Shown piece by piece: positions 50,457-59,091 of a stretch of 64,000 bases of DNA. A program made the translations under genes and the position numbers. The notes under the pieces are model-generated. The model did not search any database and was not told where the DNA came from. It was given only the letters and a program-made list of their open reading frames with translations. The DNA comes from Nocardia sp. CNY236 (GTDB taxonomy: Bacteria; Actinomycetota; Actinomycetes; Mycobacteriales; Mycobacteriaceae): contig NZ_AXVD01000002.1 of NCBI RefSeq assembly GCF_000482385.1, positions 248,001 through 312,000 on the forward strand, read 5' to 3'. Positions within the stretch are counted from its first letter, which is position 1; each line of letters starts with the position of its first letter.

Positions 50457-53400
50457 ATGACAGGTGCACCGAGCACCCTGCTCGCGACGGAGCTCGACGC
50501 ACCGGGGCGTTCGCTGCTGCGTGGCGAGCACGCACCCGCGGCCAGGACCCTCGTGGACGTTCTGACCGCAACGGCGCTCACGTATCCCGACGCCCCTGCC
50601 CTCGACGACGGCCAGGTGGTGCTCTCCTACAGCGAGTTGGTTGCCGAAATCGGGCCGATCGAACAGCGCCTCCGCGAGGCGGGCGTACGCCGAGGCGATC
50701 GCGTCGGAGTACGCATGCCGTCGGGCGCCTCCGGGCTCTACGCCACCATCTTGGCGGTGCTCTACACCGGGGCCGCCTATGTACCGGTCGATGCCGACGA
50801 CCCGGACGAGCGTGCCCGCCTGGTCTTCGACGAAGCGCAGGTCACCGCGGTCGTAACCGTCGCGGGCATCCAGACCACCACGACCGACCTCCCCGACGTG
50901 GAGGGCGACGCGCCGAGCAACACGGGTACGCAGTTGCCGGGACCCGACGACGACGCCTGGATCATCTTCACCTCGGGCTCGACGGGAACACCGAAAGGCG
51001 TCGCTGTCACACACCGCAGCGCTGCCGCCTTCGTCGACGCGGAAGCGAGCCTGTTTCTGCGCGAAGATCCGATCGGTCCCGGCGACCGGGTCCTCGCCGG
51101 ACTCTCGGTCTCCTTCGACGCCTCCTGCGAAGAAATGTGGCTGGCTTGGCGCAACGGCGCCTGCTTGGTTCCCGCTCCTCGCGAACTGGTGCGCACCGGT
51201 GCGGACCTGGGTCCCTGGCTGGCGCGACGCGAGATCAGCATCATCTCGACGGTGCCGACATTGGCGGCGACCTGGCCGGCAGAAGCGCTGGACACAGTGC
51301 GTCTGCTGATCTTCGGGGGCGAAGCCGTCCCTCCCGAGCTCGCCGAACGCTGTACCGACGCAGAACGCGAAGTATGGAACACCTATGGTCCCACCGAGAC
51401 CACTGTCGTCGCATGTGCCGCGCGTCTGGACGCGGGGGGGCCGATCCGAATCGGGCTTCCGCTCGACGGTTGGGATCTCGTCGTGGTGAACCGAGCAGGC
51501 GAGCCAGTAGCCGAGGGGGAATCCGGCGAGTTGGTCATCGGCGGCGTCGGACTCGCGCGCTACCTCGACCCGGTGAAGGACGCGCAGAAGTACGCACCGC
51601 TGCCGTCGGTCGGCTGGGAGCGCGCCTATCGCAGCGGCGACCTCGTCCGCAACGACAGTCCCGGTCTGGTCTTCCTGGGACGTGCCGACGACCAGATCAA
51701 ACTGGGCGGCCGCCGGATCGAACTCGGTGAGATCGACGATGCATTGCAGCACCTACCCGCCGTCACCGGCGCCGCAGCCGCACTGCGAACCACGACAGCG
51801 GGCAACAGGGTCCTGGTGGGCTACGTGACCGGACCGGACTCCGACTTCGACACAGAGGCGGCGCGCGCCCTGCTCGCCGAAAAACTTCCGGCCCCACTGA
51901 TCCCGAGACTCGTGGTCGTCGCCGAACTACCCACCCGGACTTCGGGCAAGATCGACCGGGATGCGCTGCCGTGGCCGCTACCCGGCGGCACGCAGCACGA
52001 CCATTCCACCTTCACCGGCACAGCGCAGTGGATTGCCGGACTATGGGATTCGATTCTCGGTGCCCGAGTCGACGACCTCGAGGCCGATTTCTTCGACCTC
52101 GGTGGGGGATCTCTCGCTGCGGCACTACTGGTGGCCGCGGTGCGCGAACGCTACCCGCACGTCACCGTTGCCGACCTCTACGACCACCCTCGGCTCGGCG
52201 CACTGATCGAATTCTTGGAACGAACCACGCCCGCTGTCGCCACCACCGAACGGGTCGTGCGTCCGACGCCGCGGCTTGCGCAGACGGCGCAGGTGCTGGC
52301 CACACTGCCGCTGACGACACTCACTGGCCTGCAATGGCTCACCTGGTTGGCGATCGTGGCACACATTGCCGCCTGGTCCGACTCGCTGCCGTGGCTGCCA
52401 CACCCGTCGGGGTGGTGGACGCTGACCGCGTTCCTGCTGTTCATCTCCCCGCCCGGCCGTATGGCGATCTGTGTGGTAGGTGCGCGCCTGTTGTTGCGCG
52501 GGGTGGGGCCGGGAAACTATCCACGTGGTGGCGCCATTCATCTGCGCTTGTGGGCGGCTGTGCGACTCTCCGAAGCCAGTGGCGCCGAAAACCTCGCCGG
52601 CGCACCGTGGATGGTGCCGTTCGCGCGAGCGCTGGGCGCAACGATAGGTAAGGGGGTCGACCTGCACTCTCTGCCACCGGTAACGGGCATGCTCGAACTC
52701 GGCGACGGATGCAGCGTGGAGCCGGAAGTGGACTTGTCCGGCTACTGGATCGATGGCGACACGGTGCGAGTGGGTCCGATCACCATCGGTCCCGGCGCAG
52801 TCGTCGGCTCCCGATCTATCCTGCTGCCCGGCACGAGTATCGGCAAGAACGCCGAAGTGGCGCCCGGTTCGGCAGTGGTGGGCAGGGTGAAAGCGGAACA
52901 AGAATGGGCCGGTTCGCCCGCACAGAAGGTCGGTAGGGCTCGACACCGCTGGCCATCGCAGACACCTCGCCGCGCCAGGCATTGGGTCGCCGTGTTCGGC
53001 CTGACGTCGATCGCTTTGGCCGCCATGCCGATACTCGGCCTCGGCACGGGGGGTGCGTTCCTCGCGTGGAATGTGCACGACATACCGACACTGACCGCAA
53101 CACTCGCCAGGTCTTTCACGATCCTTCCCGTGGCTACCGTCCTCGGCCTCGGGGTGTATGCCGTGGCAATCATCGCTGCGGTCCGGCTGCTGAGCATCGG
53201 CCTGAGCGAGGGCTACCATCCGGTGCGCAGCCGTGTCGGGTGGCAGGCATGGGCGACCGTGCGGTTGCTGGACTCCGCACGCACCTTTCTGTTCCCACTG
53301 TATGCCAGCTTGCTCACGCCCATGTGGCTGCGTTTGCTCGGTGCGAAGGTCGGCAAGAGCGTCGAGGCCTCCACCGTATTGTTGCTACCGAGGTTCACCA

Positions 53401-54383
53401 CGGTGGCCGATGGTGCGTTTCTGGCCGACGACACCATGGTCGCCGGATACGAACTCGGCGGCGGTTGGCTGCACATCGGCGCGGCCAAGGTCGGCAAACG
53501 CGCCTTTCTCGGTAACTCCGGAATGACCGCGCCCGGCCGCCGGGTGCCGAAGAACGGCCTGGTCGCCGTGCTGTCAGCGGCCCCGTCCAAGGCGAAAGCG
53601 GGATCGTCGTGGCTGGGCAGCCCACCGGTACGGCTACGTCGGGCGGCCGACAGTGCCGACACCGGTCGCACGTTCGACCCACCCACACGCCTACGCATTG
53701 CACGCGGCATCGTCGAAACCTGTCGACTGCTGCCCGTTCTGGTGACGTTCGCCATCGGACTCGGTGTGCTGTACACACTCGCCTGGCTGGCGCAAGCCGT
53801 CGGGTACCTGGCAGCCGGGCTGCTCAGTGGCGTGGTACTGCTGGCCGCGGGCGCTGTCGCCGGAGTGAGCACGATCGCTGCCAAGTGGTTGCTGGTAGGG
53901 CGGATCGCTCGTGGCGAGCACCCGCTGTGGAGTTCGTTCGTGTGGCGCAACGAAGTGTCGGACACCTTTGTGGAAACAGTTGCCGCACCGTGGTTCGCGC
54001 GCGCGGCGACGGGGACGCCCGTACTGAATCTGTGGCTTCGTGGACTAGGGGCGACGATCGGCCGAGGAGTATGGTGCGAGTCCTATTGGCTACCCGAGGC
54101 GGACCTGGTGACCCTCCGTGACGGCGCAACCGTGGAACGCGGTTGCGTGGTACAGACCCACCTGTTCCACGATCGGATCATGACGATGGACACCGTGGTT
54201 CTCGGCGCAGGCGCCACCCTCGGCCCCCACTGCGTGGCCCTACCTGCCTCGGTCATCGGAGACAACACCACCATCGGCCCCGCGTCTCTGGTCATGCGGG
54301 GCGACACCGTACCCGCCTCGACCCGATGGTGGGGCAATCCGATCGCACCGCTGTTCGCCAGCGATCCCGGAGGGGACCGATGA
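50457..54383 (+). CDS. Pls/PosA-family nonribosomal peptide synthetase (epsilon-polylysine-synthetase-like)
   Basis: 1308 residues. Adenylation domain (about 30-510): A3 FTSGSTGTPKG, A4 FDASCEEMW, A5 NTYGPTETT, A7 YRSGDL and A10 TSGKID. Carrier domain (525-595) has phosphopantetheine Ser552 in LGGGSL. The rest (about 615-1308) is the NRPS-terminal membrane domain of Pls-type enzymes, with paired helices between hexapeptide/left-handed-helix-like blocks (IGPGAVVGSRSILLPGTSIG). There is no condensation or thioesterase domain. The by-eye specificity code is DAESIGTVVK, close to the lysine code DAESIGSVCK. It probably makes an isopeptide-linked cationic homopolymer. ATG 50457; overlaps the next gene by 4 nt. 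Confidence 0.88.
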   Translation: MTGAPSTLLATELDAPGRSLLRGEHAPAARTLVDVLTATALTYPDAPALDDGQVVLSYSELVAEIGPIEQRLREAGVRRGDRVGVRMPSGASGLYATILAVLYTGAAYVPVDADDPDERARLVFDEAQVTAVVTVAGIQTTTTDLPDVEGDAPSNTGTQLPGPDDDAWIIFTSGSTGTPKGVAVTHRSAAAFVDAEASLFLREDPIGPGDRVLAGLSVSFDASCEEMWLAWRNGACLVPAPRELVRTGADLGPWLARREISIISTVPTLAATWPAEALDTVRLLIFGGEAVPPELAERCTDAEREVWNTYGPTETTVVACAARLDAGGPIRIGLPLDGWDLVVVNRAGEPVAEGESGELVIGGVGLARYLDPVKDAQKYAPLPSVGWERAYRSGDLVRNDSPGLVFLGRADDQIKLGGRRIELGEIDDALQHLPAVTGAAAALRTTTAGNRVLVGYVTGPDSDFDTEAARALLAEKLPAPLIPRLVVVAELPTRTSGKIDRDALPWPLPGGTQHDHSTFTGTAQWIAGLWDSILGARVDDLEADFFDLGGGSLAAALLVAAVRERYPHVTVADLYDHPRLGALIEFLERTTPAVATTERVVRPTPRLAQTAQVLATLPLTTLTGLQWLTWLAIVAHIAAWSDSLPWLPHPSGWWTLTAFLLFISPPGRMAICVVGARLLLRGVGPGNYPRGGAIHLRLWAAVRLSEASGAENLAGAPWMVPFARALGATIGKGVDLHSLPPVTGMLELGDGCSVEPEVDLSGYWIDGDTVRVGPITIGPGAVVGSRSILLPGTSIGKNAEVAPGSAVVGRVKAEQEWAGSPAQKVGRARHRWPSQTPRRARHWVAVFGLTSIALAAMPILGLGTGGAFLAWNVHDIPTLTATLARSFTILPVATVLGLGVYAVAIIAAVRLLSIGLSEGYHPVRSRVGWQAWATVRLLDSARTFLFPLYASLLTPMWLRLLGAKVGKSVEASTVLLLPRFTTVADGAFLADDTMVAGYELGGGWLHIGAAKVGKRAFLGNSGMTAPGRRVPKNGLVAVLSAAPSKAKAGSSWLGSPPVRLRRAADSADTGRTFDPPTRLRIARGIVETCRLLPVLVTFAIGLGVLYTLAWLAQAVGYLAAGLLSGVVLLAAGAVAGVSTIAAKWLLVGRIARGEHPLWSSFVWRNEVSDTFVETVAAPWFARAATGTPVLNLWLRGLGATIGRGVWCESYWLPEADLVTLRDGATVERGCVVQTHLFHDRIMTMDTVVLGAGATLGPHCVALPASVIGDNTTIGPASLVMRGDTVPASTRWWGNPIAPLFASDPGGDR

Positions 54384-55726
54384 CGGGCAAATTCTACGAG
54401 ACGCCCATCGACGAATACCTACCGCAGAGTGGAAATGCGGGGTACAGGGTCTCGCGTTACGACCTCGAATTGACCTATCGGGTTGTCGGTAATCGGCTCG
54501 CCGGGCGCGCCGCGATCACTGCGGTGACCACCGCGGCGCGACCGCGGTTCGCCCTCGACCTCGACCAGGCGCTGAGCGTGTCGAAGGTGGTCGTCAATGG
54601 AGCCAAAGCCGCGAAATTCGTCCATCAGCGCGGCAAGTTGCTGATCACTCCGCGAGATCGGATTCCGGCCGGCGGTGCATTGGTCTTGGTGGTGCACTAC
54701 CAGGGCATCCCGAAACCCGTGCGTGGGCCATGGGGCGATGTCGGCTGGGAAGAACTCGGTGAAGGCGCGTTGGTGGCCAACCAGCCCAACGGCGCGGCGT
54801 CATGGTTTCCCTGTGACGACCATCCGAGTTCCAAGGCGCGCTATCGGATTTCGATCACCACCGACTCGCCGTACTATGCGGCGGCCAACGGCACTCTGGT
54901 GGGTAAACAGACCAAGGCCAGCAGTACCACCTGGGTGTACGAGCAATCCGAGCCGATGTCGAGCTATCTGGCGACAGTCCAGATCGGCCCGTATCGCAAG
55001 TATCGCCTGAGGTCCCCGCGTGCCTCGGTGCCCATGCAGGCCATCCTGCCGCCCGCGCTGCGGGTGGTTTTCGACCACGATTTCGCCCGGCAACCTCAGA
55101 TGCTCGACGTCTTCGAGGCGGCGTTCGGCCCGTACCCGTTCGATGAATACACCGTGGTCGTCACCGACGACGAGTTGGACATCCCGATCGAGGCGCAGGG
55201 TATGTCGATCTTCGGAGCCAATCACTGCGACGGCCGCCGTGGCGCCGAACGACTGGTCGCGCACGAGCTGGCGCACCAGTGGTTCGGCAACAGCCTGACC
55301 ATCCGACAATGGCGAGACATCTGGCTGCACGAGGGCTTCGCCTGTTACGCCGAATGGATCTGGTCCGAGGCGGCAGGCGGACCCACCGCCGACCAACTGG
55401 CTCGAGCGGCGCGGCACAACCTGTCGCGTGAACCGCAGGACATCGTGATCGGCGATCCTGGGCCGCAGCGCATGTTCGACGACCGGGTCTACAAACGCGG
55501 TGCGCTGACCTTGCACGCACTGCGCCTACAGCTCGGTGATTCGACCTTCTTCGCGTTGTTGCGCGACTGGACGATCCGCTACCGACATTCGTCGGTCACC
55601 ACCGAGGAATTCACCGACCTCGCAGCCCATTACAGCCTGGCACCGCTACGACCGCTATGGGAACACTGGCTGCTCGGGCAGTCCCTGCCTCACTTGCCGC
55701 CCACCGGCGGAATGTCGACCGCATGA
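54380..55726 (+). CDS. M1-family metallopeptidase
   Basis: 448 residues, cytoplasmic-looking (no signal peptide). Zinc site HELAHQWFGN with His295, Glu296, His299, third ligand Glu318 in WLHEGFACY. The exopeptidase signature GAMEN is replaced by EAQGMSIFG. ATG 54380 overlaps the synthetase stop (ATGA) with GGAGGGG upstream, so the two are strictly coupled. Likely role: degrading or trimming the polymer made by the upstream enzyme, or protecting the host cell, as epsilon-polylysine-degrading peptidases do. Confidence 0.9.
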   Translation: MTGKFYETPIDEYLPQSGNAGYRVSRYDLELTYRVVGNRLAGRAAITAVTTAARPRFALDLDQALSVSKVVVNGAKAAKFVHQRGKLLITPRDRIPAGGALVLVVHYQGIPKPVRGPWGDVGWEELGEGALVANQPNGAASWFPCDDHPSSKARYRISITTDSPYYAAANGTLVGKQTKASSTTWVYEQSEPMSSYLATVQIGPYRKYRLRSPRASVPMQAILPPALRVVFDHDFARQPQMLDVFEAAFGPYPFDEYTVVVTDDELDIPIEAQGMSIFGANHCDGRRGAERLVAHELAHQWFGNSLTIRQWRDIWLHEGFACYAEWIWSEAAGGPTADQLARAARHNLSREPQDIVIGDPGPQRMFDDRVYKRGALTLHALRLQLGDSTFFALLRDWTIRYRHSSVTTEEFTDLAAHYSLAPLRPLWEHWLLGQSLPHLPPTGGMSTA

Positions 55727-55787
55727 TCGCAACACCGCCCAGCACTCGGTATGTCCACAGTCGCGGCGTCGCTATCGATGGGGACTG

Positions 55788-56246
55788 CTACGTCGGTATG
55801 AGCCAGGTACCCCACGGGGTGTTGCGCACCCCCGTGTAGATCGCCATCGCCACGAAAAACATCCAGATCGTGGTCGGGCTCATCGAGGGCAATCGCATCG
55901 ACCGACCACGCCACCCCCGAATCGTCCAGTCGGTCACCCATATCACGAGCGCGAGTACCAACGGGATCGCGAGGAGGTTGCTCTGCACGGCATCGCCGAT
56001 CTGCCCGTCGGTGAGGTGATGCACCGCGCGCATACCGCCACAGCCCGGGCAGTACCAGCCCGTGAGCGCGTAGAGCGGGCATACGCCGTAGGAGCCTTCG
56101 ACGTGGGGATCACGCACGTGCAGGAGGACGCCGAGGCCGACCCCGAAGCCGGCCGTCAGTATGGGCAGTCTCACGCCGCGCCAACCCGTCTCGGACTCGG
56201 CCTGCGAGCCGGTGACGGAGTCAGGGGCAGTGTGCGCACTTTCCAC
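55788..56246 (-). CDS. DUF2752 membrane protein
   Basis: 152 residues, function unknown. The family signature is CPLYALTGWYCPGCGGMRAVHHLTDGQI, a Cys-rich motif between two predicted helices; three transmembrane helices in all (LPILTAGFGVGLGVLLHV, AIPLVLALVIWVTDWTI, TIWMFFVAMAIYTGV). GTG 56246 is chosen so the frame starts after the tandem repeat; the frame is open farther upstream but repetitive. It converges on the M1 peptidase gene. Confidence 0.78.
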   Translation of the reverse strand: MESAHTAPDSVTGSQAESETGWRGVRLPILTAGFGVGLGVLLHVRDPHVEGSYGVCPLYALTGWYCPGCGGMRAVHHLTDGQIGDAVQSNLLAIPLVLALVIWVTDWTIRGWRGRSMRLPSMSPTTIWMFFVAMAIYTGVRNTPWGTWLIPT

Positions 56247-56533
56247 GGAACCAACGGTAGCCGGGGGTCGGTCGGGGCCGCCACAGCGCTCGACGAAATG
56301 CCGCAGCGCCCGACGAAACCACAGCGCCCGACGAAACACCAGCGCCCGACGAAACCACAGCGCCCTCGCTGGCCACGAGCACCCAGTTGGGGCCGGGAAC
56401 GGCACCGGCCTTCAACAGGAACAGGAACGACTCAGGAACACGCTCGGCCTACCCGATGTTTTTCCGAAATCCTGCTTTGACCGGATTGAATTCTGGGTAC
56501 GCCTTGGTACAACGCCAGAATTTCACCCGCTGC
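56247..56533. other. Intergenic region with repeats, DUF2752 / hydrolase
   Basis: About 290 bases holding the 18-bp repeat array and otherwise nothing I could support as a gene; the part after 56480 leads into the candidate hydrolase promoter. Confidence 0.5.
56284..56363. repeat. Tandem 18-20-bp repeats upstream of DUF2752 gene
   Basis: CAGCGC starts recur at 56284, 56304, 56322, 56340 and 56358; unit consensus CAGCGCCCGACGAAACCA. The array lies in the non-coding gap between the DUF2752 gene and the hydrolase gene. It gives open frames on both strands that look repetitive rather than coding. Confidence 0.85.
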
Positions 56534-56570
56534 GCTTGCACTAGCAAGCACTGAGCTTGCACTGTACTGT
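56534..56570 (+). promoter_or_regulatory. Candidate promoter/operator of the 56.6-kb hydrolase gene
   Basis: GCTTGCACT is repeated directly at 56534-56542 and 56555-56563, two helical turns apart. The first copy is part of the inverted repeat CTTGC-ACTA-GCAAG (56535-56548). TACTGT at 56565-56570 fits a -10 element 25 nt before the start codon. This looks like a regulator-bound promoter; the regulator is unknown. Confidence 0.45.
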
Positions 56571-56595
56571 GGCGGTGGACACAAAGGAGTGCACG

Positions 56596-57651
56596 ATGCT
56601 GGTGAAGTCGATGAAGACGCTTGCGGACGCGCGCAACGGCGCGCTGACCGCCGCCTACCGCGCTGGGCTACGTTCTCGAACCTTCCAGACCGCGTCACTG
56701 AACGCCCCTACGACGCCGCATGCGGTCATCCCGGTCACCACCAGGGACGGTGTCCGCCTGCGGGCGAAGGCCTACGGCCCGGCCGATGGCGATGTCATCG
56801 TGCTGATCCATGGCTGGAGTTGCAGTATCGAATACTGGAATCCACAGATCAACGCCTTCGCCGACCGGTATCGAGTGATCTGCTACGACCAGCGCGGTCA
56901 CGGTGCCAGCGAACTCGGCCGTACCGAACCCAGCAAGGAAACGCTGGCCGATGACCTGTCGTCCGTTTTGGACGCCGCGCTTCGGCCCGGCCAACGCGCC
57001 GTGCTGGTCGGGCACAGCATGGGCGGCATCACGGCGCAAGCCTGGGCGGAGCGCTACCCGGAGCAGGTCGAGCGGCGTGCAGCCGAAATCGTCCTGCTGA
57101 ACAGCAGCCCGGGCGAGATCCGCTACGACAGTGACGTCCTGCCGCTGATGAACAAGCCGCTGACCATTGCCGAGCGTCCGGTGACCGTGCTCGGCCGCAC
57201 GGTGCGAGTGCCGATGGTCCTCACCGAGGCTCTGGTAACCGCCCCCGTCCCACTACCGGGCGGCTGGCCGGCGAACATGGCGCTCAAGGCGCGCATCATG
57301 TCCAGGCATGCAACCGCGGACGAAGTGGACTTCGCACTGAGCATCGTACGGTCGTGTCGACCGTTGAGCCGAGGCAAGCACGCCGCGGCACTGGCCGACA
57401 TGGACCTGTCCGAGGCCACCGCCGCGATCACCGTGCCCACGACGGTGATCGCCGGCAAATACGATCGCTTGCTGCCCGAACGCATGTCACGTCGCATCGC
57501 GGACGCACTCGGCAAAACCGGTCACTTGGCCGCGTACCATATCTGGCCCACCGGTCACCTGGGCAATATCGAAGCCGCGCACCGCTTCAACGCGGAGTTG
57601 GCGAGTATCGCCAGGCGTGCCCACCCACCGCGCGCAGTCATCGCGGGCTGA
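56596..57651 (+). CDS. Alpha/beta-fold hydrolase
   Basis: 351 residues. Oxyanion HG in VLIHGWSCSIEYW, nucleophile elbow GHSMGG, catalytic Asp in AGKYDRLLP and His in WPTGHLGNIE: a complete hydrolase triad. The first ~55 residues are a basic extension of unknown role. AAAGGAG lies 7 nt upstream of ATG 56596. The substrate is unknown. A strong hairpin terminator follows. Confidence 0.88.
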   Translation: MLVKSMKTLADARNGALTAAYRAGLRSRTFQTASLNAPTTPHAVIPVTTRDGVRLRAKAYGPADGDVIVLIHGWSCSIEYWNPQINAFADRYRVICYDQRGHGASELGRTEPSKETLADDLSSVLDAALRPGQRAVLVGHSMGGITAQAWAERYPEQVERRAAEIVLLNSSPGEIRYDSDVLPLMNKPLTIAERPVTVLGRTVRVPMVLTEALVTAPVPLPGGWPANMALKARIMSRHATADEVDFALSIVRSCRPLSRGKHAAALADMDLSEATAAITVPTTVIAGKYDRLLPERMSRRIADALGKTGHLAAYHIWPTGHLGNIEAAHRFNAELASIARRAHPPRAVIAG

Positions 57652-57679
57652 CCGGGGACAATGGATTCTCGACACAGCT

Positions 57680-57704
57680 GAGGGCACCCGACTCGGGTGC
57701 CCTC
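57680..57704 (+). terminator. Hairpin after the 56.6-kb hydrolase gene
   Basis: GAGGGCACCCG (57680-57690) pairs with CGGGTGCCCTC (57694-57704) across an ACT loop, 28 nt after the hydrolase stop. Probable terminator; the following ~200 bases to the DUF3467 gene hold nothing I can support. Confidence 0.8.
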
Positions 57705-57909
57705 GATGTTCACCTGGGCCGTCCGGCGCGCACCGTGCTCACGTCGCCGTCGATCGTCTCGCAGGTTCGGGTGCGGTGACGGTATAGCGGCGCCCGCGGA
57801 TCGGATCGGCTCGATACCGGACCGCAGCGTCGACGACCACGGTCGGCTCCCCCGGGCTCACTCGGATTGTCATGGGGCTGGATCGGAACACGGCTTCCTC
57901 CCGTGCGAA

Positions 57910-58218
57910 CTATTCCCCGAGGTGGACGATCGGGCCGAACTGATGCTCATAGTTGCTCATGCTGTCGTTCAAGATCTGCATCAGCCGGAAGATCAGCGCC
58001 GGCGGGAACTTCACCCTCGAAACCACCTGCGTGGGTTGATGCACCACTGGCTGCCCGGCGTCGTTCACACCCGGATCGCCTGGTAGGTACACCAGGAAAT
58101 CGAGAGTGAAGTCGGTGCGGTTGTACCAGCAGGTGAACCCATTGGCGTAGGCACCGGCACTCAGAGCCTCCGGCACGATCACTTCGACGGTGGGCGGCGG
58201 TAGAGCCGGTTCACTCAT
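57910..58218 (-). CDS. DUF3467-like small protein
   Basis: 102 residues, function unknown. It matches the DUF3467 pattern by eye: GAYANGFTCWYNRTDFTLDF in the first half, VVSRVKFPPALIFRLMQILND in the middle and NYEHQFGPI near the end. ATG 58218 gives MSEPALPPPTVEV. It lies 97 nt after the coiled-coil gene on the same strand, with a hairpin in the gap, suggesting a two-gene unit. Confidence 0.7.
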   Translation of the reverse strand: MSEPALPPPTVEVIVPEALSAGAYANGFTCWYNRTDFTLDFLVYLPGDPGVNDAGQPVVHQPTQVVSRVKFPPALIFRLMQILNDSMSNYEHQFGPIVHLGE

Positions 58219-58242
58219 CAGCAACGACCTTTCGCGGATCGA

Positions 58243-58282
58243 CGAAAGGGAACACGGTCGGAGCCGACAGTGGTCCCTTTCG
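58243..58282 (-). terminator. Intercistronic hairpin, coiled-coil / DUF3467
   Basis: CGAAAGGGA (58243-58251) pairs with TCCCTTTCG (58274-58282) with more pairing (CAC/GTG) inside. It lies between the two minus-strand genes and could partly terminate or process the transcript so the upstream coiled-coil protein is made in excess. Confidence 0.6.
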
Positions 58283-58314
58283 CCGACGTCGTTCAGTGTC
58301 GAAAGAACCGCTCG

Positions 58315-58815
58315 TTACCGCGACTGCATCTGCCGTGCCTGCTGCCGCAGCTGGTGCAACTGCAGTTCCCACTGCATGGCCCGGTCCTGGCTGCGAGCAG
58401 CCTGATCTTCGGCCTGCTGGGCCAGCTGAGTGGCCTGATCAGCCTGATCCTGGGCCGTTTGTGCGCGTTGATTGGACTGGCTGGCTTCGCTCTGCGCTTG
58501 CTGAGCCTGGCTCTGCGCCCGATCGGCCTCACTCTGTGCCTGCTGGGCCTGATTCTGGGCCACAATGGCCTGTTGGCGAGCCTGCTGCGCCTGCTGGTTG
58601 GCCTGATTGGCCTCGTTCTGCGCCAGCTGCGCCTGATGAGAGACCTGACGCGTCTGCTGCTGCGACTGCCGGGCCAGATTCTGCGCCTGCTGTGCATACT
58701 GGCGAGCATTCTGGGCTTCCTGCCGCGCTTCATCGACAGCCAGCCGCAGCATCTCGATATTCCGGATGTCGTCGATGTCGCCGCGCTTCAGGTCGGCCAT
58801 CGTGTCTTGTGCCAT
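58315..58815 (-). CDS. Ala/Gln-rich coiled-coil protein
   Basis: 166 residues. After a short unique N-terminus (MAQDTMADLKRGDIDDIRNIEML), residues about 25-160 are a nearly uninterrupted heptad-like Ala/Gln repeat such as QAQLAQNEANQANQQAQQAR, with no proline or cysteine. It must form a long rod-like helix. GGAGGG lies upstream of ATG 58815. Family unknown: possibly structural or a scaffold for the DUF3467 protein downstream. Composition is unlike any neighbour. Confidence 0.8.
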   Translation of the reverse strand: MAQDTMADLKRGDIDDIRNIEMLRLAVDEARQEAQNARQYAQQAQNLARQSQQQTRQVSHQAQLAQNEANQANQQAQQARQQAIVAQNQAQQAQSEADRAQSQAQQAQSEASQSNQRAQTAQDQADQATQLAQQAEDQAARSQDRAMQWELQLHQLRQQARQMQSR

Positions 58816-59063
58816 GTGAGCTTCCCTCCAAAGTGGTTGAGTGGACAGACTCGTTGGACCGGACCCATTCTTACGGACACGACGACTGAGTACAGCAACT
58901 TGCATGCAACGATTTAGAAATGCTGCTGAATCAGCGATAAATACGATGTCAATTGAGAGAAATACTACCCGAATCCGTGCTGCAGCTCGCACGGAACGAG
59001 ACACAGCTATTTTTTAGCAACAAGAACTGTGCGCTTGGCCATCGGATCGTCTATTTCCGATAT

Positions 59064-59090
59064 AAACGGTATCTGTTGTTATCATCGTTT
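59064..59090 (+). promoter_or_regulatory. Candidate operator of the metal sensor operon
   Basis: AAACG (59064-59068) and CGTTT (59086-59090) form an inverted repeat that ends immediately before the ATG of the ArsR-type gene, in an AT-rich region with GATATAAACGGTATC. Its place suggests autoregulation by the encoded sensor. No match to a published motif is claimed. Confidence 0.4.
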
Positions 59091-59091
59091 C

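Noticed and set aside
49928..51752. Long open frames on both strands overlapping the synthetase start
   Set aside because: Arg/Gly/Ser-rich translations without motifs; shadows of the synthetase and flavin reductase genes caused by codon GC bias.
56284..56363. Possible CRISPR array upstream of the DUF2752 gene
   Set aside because: Repeats are adjacent with no unique spacers, and no cas genes are present.
55536..56480. Plus-strand open frame of 314 codons through the M1 gene end and repeat array
   Set aside because: Out of frame with the M1 peptidase and then repetitive (PQRPTK repeats); no ribosome-binding site.
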